From Bacillus sp. SA1-12 (GTDB taxonomy: Bacteria > Bacillota > Bacilli > Bacillales > Bacillaceae), in contig NZ_LATZ01000001.1 of assembly GCF_000981385.1 (NCBI RefSeq), positions 1 through 64,000 on the forward strand: 64,000 nt of DNA, given 5' to 3'. Position numbers and translations under genes: made by a program. Below, piece by piece: positions 9,239-18,595 of this stretch (position 1 is the first letter of the stretch; each line of letters opens with the position of its first letter). The notes under the pieces were generated by a model. It was given only the letters and a program-made list of their open reading frames with translations, ran no database searches and was not told the DNA's origin.

Positions 9239-10879
9239 TTATTTCCCAAATGACGAAAGAAATTTTACTCTGTCTCCCATTGGCGGTATGTTTTGATCGA
9301 CCAACTCAACCTCTAAAACAGCTGGTCCGCCATCTGCACGAAGATATTCAATAAGAAGCGGATTAATATCCTCTAATTGTTGGATTCGAGCGGATCGAAT
9401 ACCAAGTGACTCTGCCATAGCAGAAATATTAACAGGTTGCTGTTCAAAGCAAGCATGCGAGCGTTGATATTGGAGGTTATGCCCATGATAGACCATTCCC
9501 AAACGGGCATTATTCATCACAACAAATATGATCGGAAGCTGATACTCTTTTGCCGTCAATATTTCCATTCCGTGCATAAAAAAGCACCCATCCCCTGTAA
9601 TACATATCACATCACGTTCGGGCTCAGCAAGCTTACTTCCTATTGCAGAACCTATTCCCGTTCCCATGGCACCAAAATGAACATTGATATCAAATGTATG
9701 AGGGGCTTTTACTTTCATATAATGGATGACATAGGACATAAACTCGCCAATATCTACAGTGTATCGCGTTGTGTCAGGCAGCAGAGTTTGCAAAGCACTT
9801 AAAACATTTTGTGTATTAAACTCCTTCTTTTCCTCATCATCAATAAAAGTCTCTACTTTTGGAAAATAAAGATGTCTATCTGTCACCCTTTTTTTCACTT
9901 CAGCAATAAGAGCCTTTATACTAAGACCTGCATCCCCAAAAATCGGGAGATCTACCTGGTACTTTCGGTTAAATACAGACTGATCAATGTCCACTTGAAT
10001 AGAATAACGATTTTTTGTCAGATTAATATTCCAATTATTTGTTGCCGTTTCACCAAGACTTGAACCAATGACAAGCAGCGTTTCTCCGTGACCCTCATTA
10101 ATTAATCTTGATGCTTGCTCATGACCCGCAAAGCCAAATACTCCCTTAAATAATGGATGTTCATCCCTGATTAGCCCTTTTGCTTGCGGGGTTGTCACTA
10201 TCGGCATATTTACTAACTCTGCTAATTCAATCACTTCATCAACTGCTTCCCTTGCTCCTTGTCCGATAAAGATGATTCCATCCTTTTGGTTGATGAGTTG
10301 ATCCGCCGCTTTAAGTATTGCAGTTAAATCAGGCTCATGTTTCGTTACATTTGGAAACGCCGGAATTTCTGCATCTTCAATCAAATCAAGCTGAATATTA
10401 ATAGGAATGGCAACATGAACAGGTCCCGGTATCCCGCTTAATGCAATCTCCACTGCTTTCACAATCGTTTCCAGCAACTCTGCAGATTTTTCTACAGTTG
10501 CACTGTATTTGGTGACAGTCTCATAAATTGGTTGGGCATTAAGCTCCTGTGATGCATTAAGGCCTTTTGTTTGAACTGGAACAGCACCCGTTATAAATAA
10601 GATTGGTAAATGCTCACGCATGGCATTTGCAGCACCTGTAACTAAGTTCGTACCGCCAGGGCCGCTGCAACCAATACAAACACTTAATGATTTTGAATAC
10701 TTTGCATAGGAAGCCGCCATATATGAAGCGGCACCCTCATGTTTTGTCACTACCGGTGTAATTTCCGGCATATCATATAGTTCATCAAAAAGGGCATTTA
10801 CAGAACCTGCCGGAATCCCAAAGACATATTTCACTCCGCCACTTTTCAAATAATTCAGTACTGCACGTATTGCTTTCAC
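9239..10879 (-). CDS. Thiamine-pyrophosphate enzyme, acetolactate-synthase-like
   Basis: A 546-residue TPP enzyme of the acetolactate synthase / pyruvate oxidase group. The catalytic Glu lies in the N-terminal Pyr domain (VVTKHEGAASYMA, about residue 47). A central domain follows, and the C-terminal PP domain has the GDG...NN motif (TGDGCFFMHGME to VVMNNARLGM). It is not part of an ilv operon, so a catabolic role (AlsS- or oxidase-like) or another 2-oxoacid reaction is possible; substrate is not decided by sequence. GTG start with AGGAGG eight bases upstream. Confidence 0.8.
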   Translation of the reverse strand: MKAIRAVLNYLKSGGVKYVFGIPAGSVNALFDELYDMPEITPVVTKHEGAASYMAASYAKYSKSLSVCIGCSGPGGTNLVTGAANAMREHLPILFITGAVPVQTKGLNASQELNAQPIYETVTKYSATVEKSAELLETIVKAVEIALSGIPGPVHVAIPINIQLDLIEDAEIPAFPNVTKHEPDLTAILKAADQLINQKDGIIFIGQGAREAVDEVIELAELVNMPIVTTPQAKGLIRDEHPLFKGVFGFAGHEQASRLINEGHGETLLVIGSSLGETATNNWNINLTKNRYSIQVDIDQSVFNRKYQVDLPIFGDAGLSIKALIAEVKKRVTDRHLYFPKVETFIDDEEKKEFNTQNVLSALQTLLPDTTRYTVDIGEFMSYVIHYMKVKAPHTFDINVHFGAMGTGIGSAIGSKLAEPERDVICITGDGCFFMHGMEILTAKEYQLPIIFVVMNNARLGMVYHGHNLQYQRSHACFEQQPVNISAMAESLGIRSARIQQLEDINPLLIEYLRADGGPAVLEVELVDQNIPPMGDRVKFLSSFGK

Positions 10880-10929
10880 TATTAACGCCTCCTGTTTATT
10901 AGATTGAATCTCGCATCTATATAAACCTA

Positions 10930-13704
10930 TTAAAAATAGTTTGCTACTAAATCATCAGGCTTAATTGGGCGTGAATAATAATACCCCTGTATACGGTAGC
11001 AGTTATTTGAAGATAAGAATTCAATTTGTTCGATCGTCTCTACGCCTTCTGCAATGACATGGAGATTTAAATTATGGGCAAGCGTAATAATGGTATTGGT
11101 GATCGCAGCATTTTTAGGGTCGTGGCAAACTTCATTGATGAACGAACGATCAATCTTCAGGGTGTTTATCGGGAAATTTTTCAAATAACCTAAAGAGGAA
11201 TAGCCTGTACCAAAATCATCTATCGATATTTTAATCCCTAAATCTTTTAATCTTGACATTTTATGAAGGGTCTCTTCCGTATTTTGGATGATTAAATTTT
11301 CAGTTAGCTCTAATTCTAAATATTGAGGTGATAACTCCGTCTCTTCAATGACCTCTTTTACCATATTGACAAAATTAGGTTTGTTAAATTGTTGGGCTGA
11401 AACATTTACTGAAACTTTAATATCAGGATATCCTTGTAATTGCCATTCTTTTATTTGCTTGCAAGCATTTCTAAGCACCCATTCACCAATTGGAACAATT
11501 AACCCTGTTTCCTCTGCAAGAGGAATAAATTCCCCTGGCGAAATCATCCCCTTTGTACGATGATCCCAACGGAGCAGCGCCTCAACACCAAAAATCTGAT
11601 TATTCTTTATATCATACTGGGGCTGATAATAAATTTGCAGTTCATTTAAATCCAATGCTTTATATAAGGAATTTTCAAGTTTTACATGTTCAAGTGAACG
11701 ATGATCCATTGCGGATGTGTAAAATTGATAGTCATTTCCTGCTAATTCCTTCGCTTTATACATAGCAGTGTCAGCTTTTTTAATTAAATCCTCCGCATCT
11801 TCACCATCTTGGGGATACATGCTAATCCCGATACTGGTTTTTACAAAGACTTCATTCCCTTTTAAATCAAACGGATCTTCAAACGCAGCAATGACTCGTT
11901 CCGAAAAAGTCCTCACTTCATTCTCACATCTGACAATTGGTAGAATAATTGTAAATTCATCTCCACCTTGACGAGAAACGGTACATCCTTTATATGCACA
12001 TTCATTTAAACGTTCAGCAACCTTTTGAAGCAGAAGATCTCCATAACTATGTCCTAAGGTGTCATTAATTGTTTTAAAACGATCCAAATCAAGAAATAAA
12101 ACCGCCAGCTGTTCCCTATGGAGCTGCGCATAAGCCAAGCCTTGATTTAAACGGTCATGTAATAAAAGGCGATTAGGTAAATTTGTTAAACTATCATAAT
12201 AAGCATGGTAGTTTATTTTTTCTTCCATCTGTTTTCGTACGGTGATATCTTTAAAGGTAACGACATAACCAATTATTTGATTCTTCTCATTAATTGAAGT
12301 AATCGCATACTCAGCCGGAAATTCTGTTCCGTCCTTACGAATAAAAGTTTCATCCGTATAAATGGTATTTTTTTCTGGGCCTTTAAGAAAGGAAGCCTGA
12401 TGAAAATTTTCAAAAGAATAAAAGGATCTGTAAGATTTACCGATTAAGTCTTCCGATATATAACCTAAAATCGTTTTAGCTGCAGGATTGCAGAATGTGA
12501 TATTCCCTTCCATATCCAACCCAACAATGCCATCACCAGCAGAGTTTAAAATTAACTCTTTTTCACGACTTAAGCGTTGCAATTCACCTATCACATCCTC
12601 AAGCTCCTGATTTTTCTCAGTTAGCTCCATCGTCCGTTCCTTTATGATTAGCTCCTGTTTTTCCATATAAACGATATTTGATAATACTGCTGCAGTCGCT
12701 TCTACAATTGATTGCGCCAATTGGATATCAGCATGTGGATATATATGATTTTTTTTATCTAAATTAACAATGGCTAAAAGACCTAATATCTCTCCCATCG
12801 TAACAATAGGAAGCATAAGCACCCCTTTAATCCCAAACGTTCGACAAGCCTTATGATTCGGACGAGGATCTGAACTTACATCTGGAATTAACACAGCCTG
12901 TTTCGTTCTAATCACTTCTTGAAACAAGCGATCTGTCGTTTGATCAATTCTAATGATGCTATGTGTCTTCTTCCAGGCTTCTTCCGTCCAATCACTTTCC
13001 TTGCTTAAGCTTACAGGCTTTAACAGTTTACCAGCAACCGGATCTAATAAATGCGCTCCAATGTTTGTATTCTTTAATACCCTGCCAACATAATAGAAGC
13101 ATTTATCAAGAACCTCATTCATGGTTGAGCATAAGGAAAGTTCTCTTGTAACATCTAATAATAATTGTTTTTCTGAGATTAGATTCTCTTTTCTCGTTAA
13201 ATTTTTCGTATTACGAATGGCAACAGCAGCCATATTTACATATGCTTCTACTGATTGAATTTCAGCTTTTGTTAAATTCATACGAAAACCGTGATTAAAT
13301 AGAAAGACAAGACCATATACCTCATCTTCATAATTAATCGGTAAAACGAATAAAGAATTAATTTTAAATGCCTTTATAGGACCTGGGTCTGGCCTGGGAT
13401 CTTTTGAGGTATCAGGAATATAAATGCTTTCTTTTGTTTCAAGAACCTCTTTAGCTAATAAGTCAGTTTCCGGATTTATGACCATCATGTTAAGAGTCAT
13501 TCCATTTATAACATCCGGTTTGCCTACATAACCACGATATGTTCCATCTCCTTGCGGCAAATAAATCCCTACGGAATCACAGCGAAATATTTCATCAGAA
13601 ATGGCAGTCACAACGTGTTCTAACACTTCTTGTAACTCTAATTTTGTATTTATAAGCTTAGTAGTTTGGGCAAGACGAGAATATCTCGTGTGTTCTTCAA
13701 TCAT
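10930..13704 (-). CDS. GAF-GAF-PAS-GGDEF-EAL cyclic-di-GMP protein
   Basis: A 924-residue cytoplasmic signalling protein without membrane segments. Order: GAF (about 25-165), GAF (about 195-345), a short coiled coil (KERTMELTEKNQELED), PAS (about 385-490), GGDEF (about 495-660) and EAL (about 675-920). The diguanylate cyclase signature is intact (RQGGDEF), and the phosphodiesterase signature is intact (GVEALLRW, DDFGTGYSSLG, KIDRSF), so both activities are possible. The two GAFs and PAS suggest sensing of a small ligand or redox state. It is a single gene, separated by 50 bp from the TPP enzyme gene downstream on the same strand, possibly co-transcribed with it. Confidence 0.93.
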   Translation of the reverse strand: MIEEHTRYSRLAQTTKLINTKLELQEVLEHVVTAISDEIFRCDSVGIYLPQGDGTYRGYVGKPDVINGMTLNMMVINPETDLLAKEVLETKESIYIPDTSKDPRPDPGPIKAFKINSLFVLPINYEDEVYGLVFLFNHGFRMNLTKAEIQSVEAYVNMAAVAIRNTKNLTRKENLISEKQLLLDVTRELSLCSTMNEVLDKCFYYVGRVLKNTNIGAHLLDPVAGKLLKPVSLSKESDWTEEAWKKTHSIIRIDQTTDRLFQEVIRTKQAVLIPDVSSDPRPNHKACRTFGIKGVLMLPIVTMGEILGLLAIVNLDKKNHIYPHADIQLAQSIVEATAAVLSNIVYMEKQELIIKERTMELTEKNQELEDVIGELQRLSREKELILNSAGDGIVGLDMEGNITFCNPAAKTILGYISEDLIGKSYRSFYSFENFHQASFLKGPEKNTIYTDETFIRKDGTEFPAEYAITSINEKNQIIGYVVTFKDITVRKQMEEKINYHAYYDSLTNLPNRLLLHDRLNQGLAYAQLHREQLAVLFLDLDRFKTINDTLGHSYGDLLLQKVAERLNECAYKGCTVSRQGGDEFTIILPIVRCENEVRTFSERVIAAFEDPFDLKGNEVFVKTSIGISMYPQDGEDAEDLIKKADTAMYKAKELAGNDYQFYTSAMDHRSLEHVKLENSLYKALDLNELQIYYQPQYDIKNNQIFGVEALLRWDHRTKGMISPGEFIPLAEETGLIVPIGEWVLRNACKQIKEWQLQGYPDIKVSVNVSAQQFNKPNFVNMVKEVIEETELSPQYLELELTENLIIQNTEETLHKMSRLKDLGIKISIDDFGTGYSSLGYLKNFPINTLKIDRSFINEVCHDPKNAAITNTIITLAHNLNLHVIAEGVETIEQIEFLSSNNCYRIQGYYYSRPIKPDDLVANYF

Positions 13705-14146
13705 TCCTTCCCCTCCAACAGTACGTGAACTTTCTCCAAAAAGATTTTAATAGGCTTCCAATCCTTCTTTTTCCAAGCAACCGACAAAATCATACAATTT
13801 TCCTTAAAATAAGCATATTATATAAGAACCAATAAAAAAAAGGTCCTAAGGACCAAATTTTATTTTTGGTATAGGTTAATAGCCGTATATCTTAAGGGAT
13901 ATTTTTCCTAAAGATGGCAAAACAATAAATTACTCAATTGATATTTTGAAACAAATTGAAAAAAATAACATATCCTGTATAATATTAGACTGTTTGCTGC
14001 AAAATTCACCAGCTATGAAAAAGTCATAAATAATTGGCTGTCATGTTGATATAAAGGATCCGAACCAGTTACATAAAAGCAGGAGCCTATTGCGAAAATC
14101 AACAACAAGTATAGCAATGTGAAAAAATAGAAGAATGGAGTTTATT
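13705..14146. other. Gene-free stretch between the c-di-GMP gene and the GNAT-like gene
   Basis: AT-rich and without ORFs. At 13830-13866 a short perfect hairpin (GGTCC-TAA-GGACC) flanked by A and T tracts looks like a bidirectional terminator-like element. The rest must hold two divergent promoters; I see no recognised operator. Confidence 0.5.
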
Positions 14147-14662
14147 ATGTTTTATCAATTACTTGAAAAAGATTCACGCAGCTCTGGGGAAATAAAGAAG
14201 GAGTTAGAAGAATTAGAATTCCAGGTATTTCGCCTGCAAGATAATCTAAAAGAAATTGCCAAAAAGAGCAAGGTATTAGGTGTTGACCATACTAAAGACG
14301 ATAAACTAGTTATTGTCTATACACCAGAAGACAGCCAATCTTGTAAAATCATGTTAAGTGATTGCGAAAGCTCCTACAATGGGCAATGGGATTTTTCCAT
14401 CCAAGCAACCTATACTGAAGACAAAACGATTCATATTGGTGATATTAAAGGTCCAGCGGATAAAGGCTATGGTTCCATTTGCATGGATTACCTAAAGGAG
14501 CTTGCAGTCGAACAAAATATTCCTGAGATTACAGGTGACATTGCAGAAAGAGATTGGGACCATGTAGAGCGTCTCGTGCATTTCTATGAAAAGCAAGATT
14601 TTGAAGTAGATATCGATTATCAGGATAAATCTGGTGAGATAAAATGGATATGTAACAGATAA
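14147..14662 (+). CDS. GNAT-like protein with N-terminal coiled coil
   Basis: A 171-residue protein. Residues about 10-45 (GEIKKELEELEFQVFRLQDNLKEIAKK) form a predicted coiled coil; the middle is beta-rich; the end has the pattern of the acetyl-CoA-binding half of GNAT acetyltransferases (KGYGSICMDYLKELA, then ERLVHFYEKQDFEV, like the usual FYEKxGF). Substrate unknown. ATG 14147 with GGAG seven bases before is chosen over ATG 14135, which overlaps the ribosome binding site. A terminator follows directly. Confidence 0.6.
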   Translation: MFYQLLEKDSRSSGEIKKELEELEFQVFRLQDNLKEIAKKSKVLGVDHTKDDKLVIVYTPEDSQSCKIMLSDCESSYNGQWDFSIQATYTEDKTIHIGDIKGPADKGYGSICMDYLKELAVEQNIPEITGDIAERDWDHVERLVHFYEKQDFEVDIDYQDKSGEIKWICNR

Positions 14663-14668
14663 TAAATG

Positions 14669-14720
14669 GATCATTTTGAATTAGTTCCGTCTTCAACTTA
14701 TTCAAAATGATCTATTTTTT
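14669..14720 (+). terminator. Terminator after the GNAT-like gene
   Basis: Arms GATCATTTTGAA and TTCAAAATGATC (12 bp, perfect), then TATTTTTT. Confidence 0.85.
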
Positions 14721-14879
14721 ATAGCCCAATAAACTTCCCTGTTATCTCTCTAATCATAATAGTGCTATAATCAACCATGAGTATTACTAAAAGTTTTAAA
14801 AAATAGCAGATTTTTTGAAACCTTTTTCTCTGCTTTACGTATTACATGATGACATAGAATATTAGGAGGAATTTGCACC

Positions 14880-15323
14880 ATGTTCAAAAAACTATTTTCA
14901 GCACTGCTTGTACTTACTTTGCTTTTCACACCTATCAGCGGCTTTTTAATCGGTGATCAGGTGACTACTGTAAGTGCAAAAGGCTATAAATCTGGTAAAA
15001 AATCTTTTAATTCAAATTCAAATACGACCAATAGTCCTTCCCTTTTTAAAAAGGAAGATTCCCAACAAAAATCATCTACAGCCACAAAAAGCAGTACAAC
15101 CACTAAACCTAAGGCTGGAAGCATTATGAAAGGTTTATTTTTAGGTGGACTAGCTGGTTTATTACTTGGCGGATTGCTTAGCAATTTAGGTATTTTAGGT
15201 TCAATTATCGGCTTATTTATCAATATCTTTGCTATTGTTGCTGTTATTTTTATCATTCGCAAACTGTATACTTTTTTCAAAAATAAACGCAAGCATAAGG
15301 ATGAAACAGTATGGGGAAAATAA
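14880..15323 (+). CDS. Secreted/membrane protein with Gly-rich zipper segment
   Basis: A 147-residue protein. Signal peptide or first membrane segment at about 1-25, a Ser/Thr/Lys-rich linker (about 35-80), then a glycine-leucine segment LFLGGLAGLLLGGLL and a second hydrophobic span (FINIFAIVAVIFII), ending in a basic cytoplasmic tail. The Gly-Leu segment resembles the part before the Tim44-like domain in several bacterial membrane proteins, but no such domain follows. It overlaps the next gene by 13 nt, indicating one operon. Function unknown. Confidence 0.65.
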   Translation: MFKKLFSALLVLTLLFTPISGFLIGDQVTTVSAKGYKSGKKSFNSNSNTTNSPSLFKKEDSQQKSSTATKSSTTTKPKAGSIMKGLFLGGLAGLLLGGLLSNLGILGSIIGLFINIFAIVAVIFIIRKLYTFFKNKRKHKDETVWGK

Positions 15324-15601
15324 AAATAACTGAGCAGGACATTGTAAACGCACTTTGTTTACACATTGCTCACAAAAGACAAATCACACCTCAGGAAATA
15401 GAAATCGAATTAATGTATGATGATGATTACGGATTTTCCGCTGAAGCCTATGTGAATGACCGCAAACAAATTCTCATTACAGCAAATATCATCGAAGCGA
15501 TACGCTTTTGGCTTGATACTGTAATGAAAATTGATCCTTTTTCTGCAGCACTCGAACTTGTTCTTGATGATGAAGAAGGCGTTATTGCTTACGTAAAATA
15601 A
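15311..15601 (+). CDS. YxcD/DUF2653-like protein
   Basis: A 96-residue acidic soluble protein resembling YxcD of B. subtilis (DUF2653). Visible pattern: KITEQDIVNALCLHIAHKR, a helical start, then IEIELMYDDDYGFSAEAYVN, and LDTVMKIDP near the end. Function unknown. It starts inside the end of the membrane protein gene before it, so the two are likely translated together; repeat elements of families B and A follow directly. Confidence 0.7.
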   Translation: MGKIKITEQDIVNALCLHIAHKRQITPQEIEIELMYDDDYGFSAEAYVNDRKQILITANIIEAIRFWLDTVMKIDPFSAALELVLDDEEGVIAYVK

Positions 15602-15604
15602 AAG

Positions 15605-15765
15605 TGTTGGCGAACAAAAACTCTGGGCGCCTTGCTCGACCTAGGACAAAGAAGACGTTTTAGAATCGAAAAGGAGTTCATTGCCTTCAATTCCAAATTG
15701 GCAATACCACCTAGAGGCCCGAGATGCTGGCAGTCAAAAAATGCGAAGTTTTCGCCCTGACTTCA
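15605..15765 (+). repeat. Dispersed repeat family B, copy 1
   Basis: Non-coding segment with GGGCGCCTTGCTCGACC, GCCTTCAATTCCAAATTG, CCTAGAGGCCCGAG and GGCAGTCAAAAAATGCGAA. Recognisable copies lie at 37633-37740 (opposite orientation) and 49932-50055. GC content is higher than in the surrounding spacer. Confidence 0.65.
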
Positions 15766-15793
15766 CTTGCACATCTACATTTACAAAACTAAA

Positions 15794-15872
15794 CAAAGGG
15801 TCAGTCCACATAAACACAATATGCAGGATTCTAATCCATATATTCGTGTTTTAAGAGAGGACAGACCCTTTG
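15794..15872. repeat. Hairpin repeat family A copy
   Basis: Ends CAAAGGGTCAGTCC and GGACAGACCCTTTG are inverted repeats with one mismatch in 14; inner parts around ATAAACACAATATG and ATATTCGTGTTTTA also pair. It sits next to a family B copy. Confidence 0.75.
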
Positions 15873-15902
15873 TTGTTTATAATGATAAGAAAGGAGAAAA
15901 AA

Positions 15903-16067
15903 ATGCGTTCACCAAAATTATTTTTTATCGGCTCAATTTTTACGGATATTGTTCTTATCGTCTATCTTTTCACGATTTCAGATAACATTGGCTTTCCTCT
16001 TGTTTTACTCTTGTCACTCCTGCTTTTGGGAGGTACATTTTTAACCTACAAACTTGTCAATCGATGA
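15903..16067 (+). CDS. Small membrane protein, two predicted spans
   Basis: A 54-residue hydrophobic protein with two membrane segments (FFIGSIFTDIVLIVYLFTI and FPLVLLLSLLLLGGTFLTY) and short basic ends. I do not recognise a family. The start is supported by AAAGGAG seven bases before ATG 15903. It follows a family A hairpin and precedes the convergent M42 peptidase gene. Confidence 0.6.
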   Translation: MRSPKLFFIGSIFTDIVLIVYLFTISDNIGFPLVLLLSLLLLGGTFLTYKLVNR

Positions 16068-16247
16068 TAAGAAATGCGCTTAGGTGCTAAGCATTTTGCG
16101 ACAAGCATAATCATAAACTAGGCTGTTCTTATCTCTTAACTGTACTTGCACCTCCTCTGCTTATGCTTGTGGCACCAAGAACTAACCAAAACCAAGTAAA
16201 TATTTATTCTTACTTAGTTGTTCAAAGGGGTTGCCTCGCCTCACCTC

Positions 16248-17291
16248 TTACCAAGTCATTTCCGATTGTACATAGTAATACAGTAGTCTTGCAGTATTCT
16301 CTAATGAGGAGGCATGGGTACGCTCAAATGCATGTGATGAATCTATACCTGGCCCGATTAGTCCGTGGACAATATCATTTCCGGCACGAATGGCTGCTGA
16401 AGCATCTGATCCATAATACGGGTAGATGTCTATTTTATAGTCGATATTGTTTTCTTGTGCAATTTGTACTAATTTTTTTCGCAACCCATAATGATATGGT
16501 CCACTTGCATCCTTTGCACATATGGATACTGTGTATTCATCAGTTGCTTGCCCATCCCCAATCGCTCCCATATCTACCGCTAAATATTCAACCGTTTCGG
16601 GAGGAATATTTGAATTTCCCCCATAACCAATTTCTTCATTATTTGAAATAAGGAAATGGGTCGTATAAGGCAGGGTAACTTTTTCCGTAGAAATACGTTT
16701 AATAAGCTGCATCAATAGCGCGACACTTGCTTTATCATCTAAATGGCGAGATTTTATAAATCCACTTGGTGTAACTTCAACTCTCGGGTAGAACGAAATA
16801 AATTCCCCGACCTCAATTCCAAGCTGACGCACATCCTCTGCATTATGTACTTTTTCATCAATTCTTACTTCAATATTTTTTTGATTACGCTCAAGCTTTC
16901 CTGATTCTTTATACACATGGACTGATGTTTGATGCATCAGAATTGTACCAGTATAGATTTTGCCGCTTGCAGTTTCTATTTGACAATATTCACCTTCAAT
17001 TGAGTTATAATTAAAGCCTCCTATTAGATCAATCATCAATCTGCCTGTTGTTTTAATATCTTTCACGATTGCTCCTAATGTATCCACATGTGCCGTCAGC
17101 ATTCTGTGCTGACTTTTATCATGACCAGGAATCGTAACGATTAAGCCTCCTTTTTTGTTTCGTTTCATCTCAAATTGAAAATGACTCATAAAGTTTTCAA
17201 CAAACGTGATCACCTGGTTCGTATTGCCTGAGGGACTTGGTATTTCGACAAGCTCCTTTATTAGCTGGATTGTTTCAATCATCTTTGTCAT
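16248..17291 (-). CDS. M42 family metallo-aminopeptidase
   Basis: A 347-residue co-catalytic metal peptidase of family M42 (FrvX/YsdC, glutamyl aminopeptidase-like). Metal ligands are in TAHVDTLGA (His, Asp), RHLDDKA (Asp), NNEEIGYGG (the catalytic Glu pair), a following DMGA, and IDSSHAFERTH near the C-terminus (His). A dodecameric cytosolic peptide hydrolase is typical of the family. Start ATG 17291 has GGGAGGAG before it. It is a single gene without obvious partners. Confidence 0.92.
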   Translation of the reverse strand: MTKMIETIQLIKELVEIPSPSGNTNQVITFVENFMSHFQFEMKRNKKGGLIVTIPGHDKSQHRMLTAHVDTLGAIVKDIKTTGRLMIDLIGGFNYNSIEGEYCQIETASGKIYTGTILMHQTSVHVYKESGKLERNQKNIEVRIDEKVHNAEDVRQLGIEVGEFISFYPRVEVTPSGFIKSRHLDDKASVALLMQLIKRISTEKVTLPYTTHFLISNNEEIGYGGNSNIPPETVEYLAVDMGAIGDGQATDEYTVSICAKDASGPYHYGLRKKLVQIAQENNIDYKIDIYPYYGSDASAAIRAGNDIVHGLIGPGIDSSHAFERTHASSLENTARLLYYYVQSEMTW

Positions 17292-17437
17292 GAAAAAACT
17301 CCTCCCTTAATAAAAACATGACTATCTATAGTGTACCAAATTCTTAGTTATCCTCCTAAATAATCCTAAAAAAATGGATAAATTATGAAAATCAGGGAAA
17401 TTTAAAGATGCATATTTCTAAATGGAGGATAGCTAGC

Positions 17438-17659
17438 ATGGAACTATACGATAATATGGAGTTTAAACTAAAAGGAAGCTTTATTCCAAATATCAGTAAT
17501 TCAGATAAGCTAAAAATTTTAGAAGTGACCGGAAAAAGTGTTGTAATCCAGATGAACAACTCTAAAAGGAGAGGTGTCTTTCCTTTGGACAGCTTTCAAT
17601 ACTGGATTAAAAGAAACTCATTAATTCATATTGATGAGAACGAGAAAAGAACTTCCTAA
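17438..17659 (+). CDS. Uncharacterised 73-residue protein
   Basis: I do not recognise a family. Pattern: ELYDNMEFKLKGSF, DKLKILEVTGKSVVIQMNN, then SKRRGVFPLDSFQYWIK, which looks like a small beta-barrel fold. No signal peptide. ATG 17438 with GGAGG eight to nine bases before is the start. A terminator with perfect arms follows at 17667. Confidence 0.65.
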   Translation: MELYDNMEFKLKGSFIPNISNSDKLKILEVTGKSVVIQMNNSKRRGVFPLDSFQYWIKRNSLIHIDENEKRTS

Positions 17660-17666
17660 GTAACAC

Positions 17667-17703
17667 AAAGGGACTGTTTCAAAGTTTTAGACAGTCCCTT
17701 TCC
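17667..17703. terminator. Bidirectional terminator
   Basis: Arms AAAGGGACTGT and ACAGTCCCTTT (11 bp, perfect) with a 13-nt loop; lies between the unknown gene (plus) and the end of the AEP operon (minus). Confidence 0.8.
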
Positions 17704-17789
17704 TATTGTTTTAAGCAGAACAGGTTCGTTTATTTCTAATCTTGACAAGAGACTAAACCCAACTAATGGAAAGCAAAATATTCAATACA

Positions 17790-18572
17790 TCACTCACAGT
17801 AGATCCACTTGTCGACAGAAATTCCTTCTATAGTCCATTCTTCTGGCATTGGCACATCACTCAATATATAATCAATCTCGTGTATACTAGCAAGACGATA
17901 ACTCGCTTTTATACCAAGCTTTGAATGGTCCAGTAACAAAAAGCTCTTCGTTGCGTTTTCCAGGTAGATTTGCGAAAGAACCGTTTTTTCCATATTATAG
18001 CTCATAACGCCTTTCTTTGGCAGTAGTCCATCAGCAGATAAAAATACTTTATCAGGAAAAAATTCTTTCGCCATTTTTTCAGATAATGAGCTCGAGGACC
18101 GATAATGATCAAATTGGACTTTTCCTCCAATGAAAATTAGCTCGCCATTAAACAATTGCCTGTTCGCATGTGAGATTAATAAAGAAGAAACAGGGAATGA
18201 ATTGGTAATGACAGTTATTCCATTTTTCTCACAAAGTCCATTAACCATTTGGTAGGTGGTAGTTCCTTCGTCAATTACAATGACATCACCGTCTTCTATA
18301 AACGATAATGCTGTATGTGCAATCCGCTTTTTTTCTTCAACACGCAGTATTTCTCGTTCATATAACGATGGCTCTTCATTTGCTTTTGCAATTTTCACGG
18401 CACCGCCATATACCTTTTTCAGTTTCTTCTCTGATTCCAGTTCTTCTAAGTAACGGCGGATGGTTTCTGTTGAAACTTCAAATTGATCGGCAAGATCAGC
18501 AACCTTTACTTTTTCATTTTCTTCAAGCAAACCAAGAATGATCCTTTTTCTTTCCTCAGCTAATAAAGACAT
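17790..18572 (-). CDS. DeoR family regulator at the end of the AEP operon
   Basis: A 260-residue regulator: DeoR-type HTH at about residues 5-60 (ERKRIILGLLEENEKVKVADLADQF, then STETIRRYLEELE) and a C-terminal sugar-phosphate-isomerase-like effector domain (DEGTTTYQMVNGLCEK, TNSFPVSSLL, FIGGKVQFD, LSADG). Such proteins usually bind phosphorylated sugars. Its place as the last gene of the phosphonate operon suggests it controls that operon, with an intermediate of AEP breakdown as effector; that is inference. Confidence 0.85.
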   Translation of the reverse strand: MSLLAEERKRIILGLLEENEKVKVADLADQFEVSTETIRRYLEELESEKKLKKVYGGAVKIAKANEEPSLYEREILRVEEKKRIAHTALSFIEDGDVIVIDEGTTTYQMVNGLCEKNGITVITNSFPVSSLLISHANRQLFNGELIFIGGKVQFDHYRSSSSLSEKMAKEFFPDKVFLSADGLLPKKGVMSYNMEKTVLSQIYLENATKSFLLLDHSKLGIKASYRLASIHEIDYILSDVPMPEEWTIEGISVDKWIYCE

Positions 18573-18595
18573 GACTGTCCCCCTAATAACAAAAA

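Noticed and set aside
15767-15985. 72-codon frame over the repeat
   Set aside because: Starts inside repeat families B/A and overlaps the better supported small membrane protein.
16163-16651. 162-codon plus-strand frame over the M42 gene
   Set aside because: Antisense to a well-supported peptidase gene; composition is that of a shadow frame.
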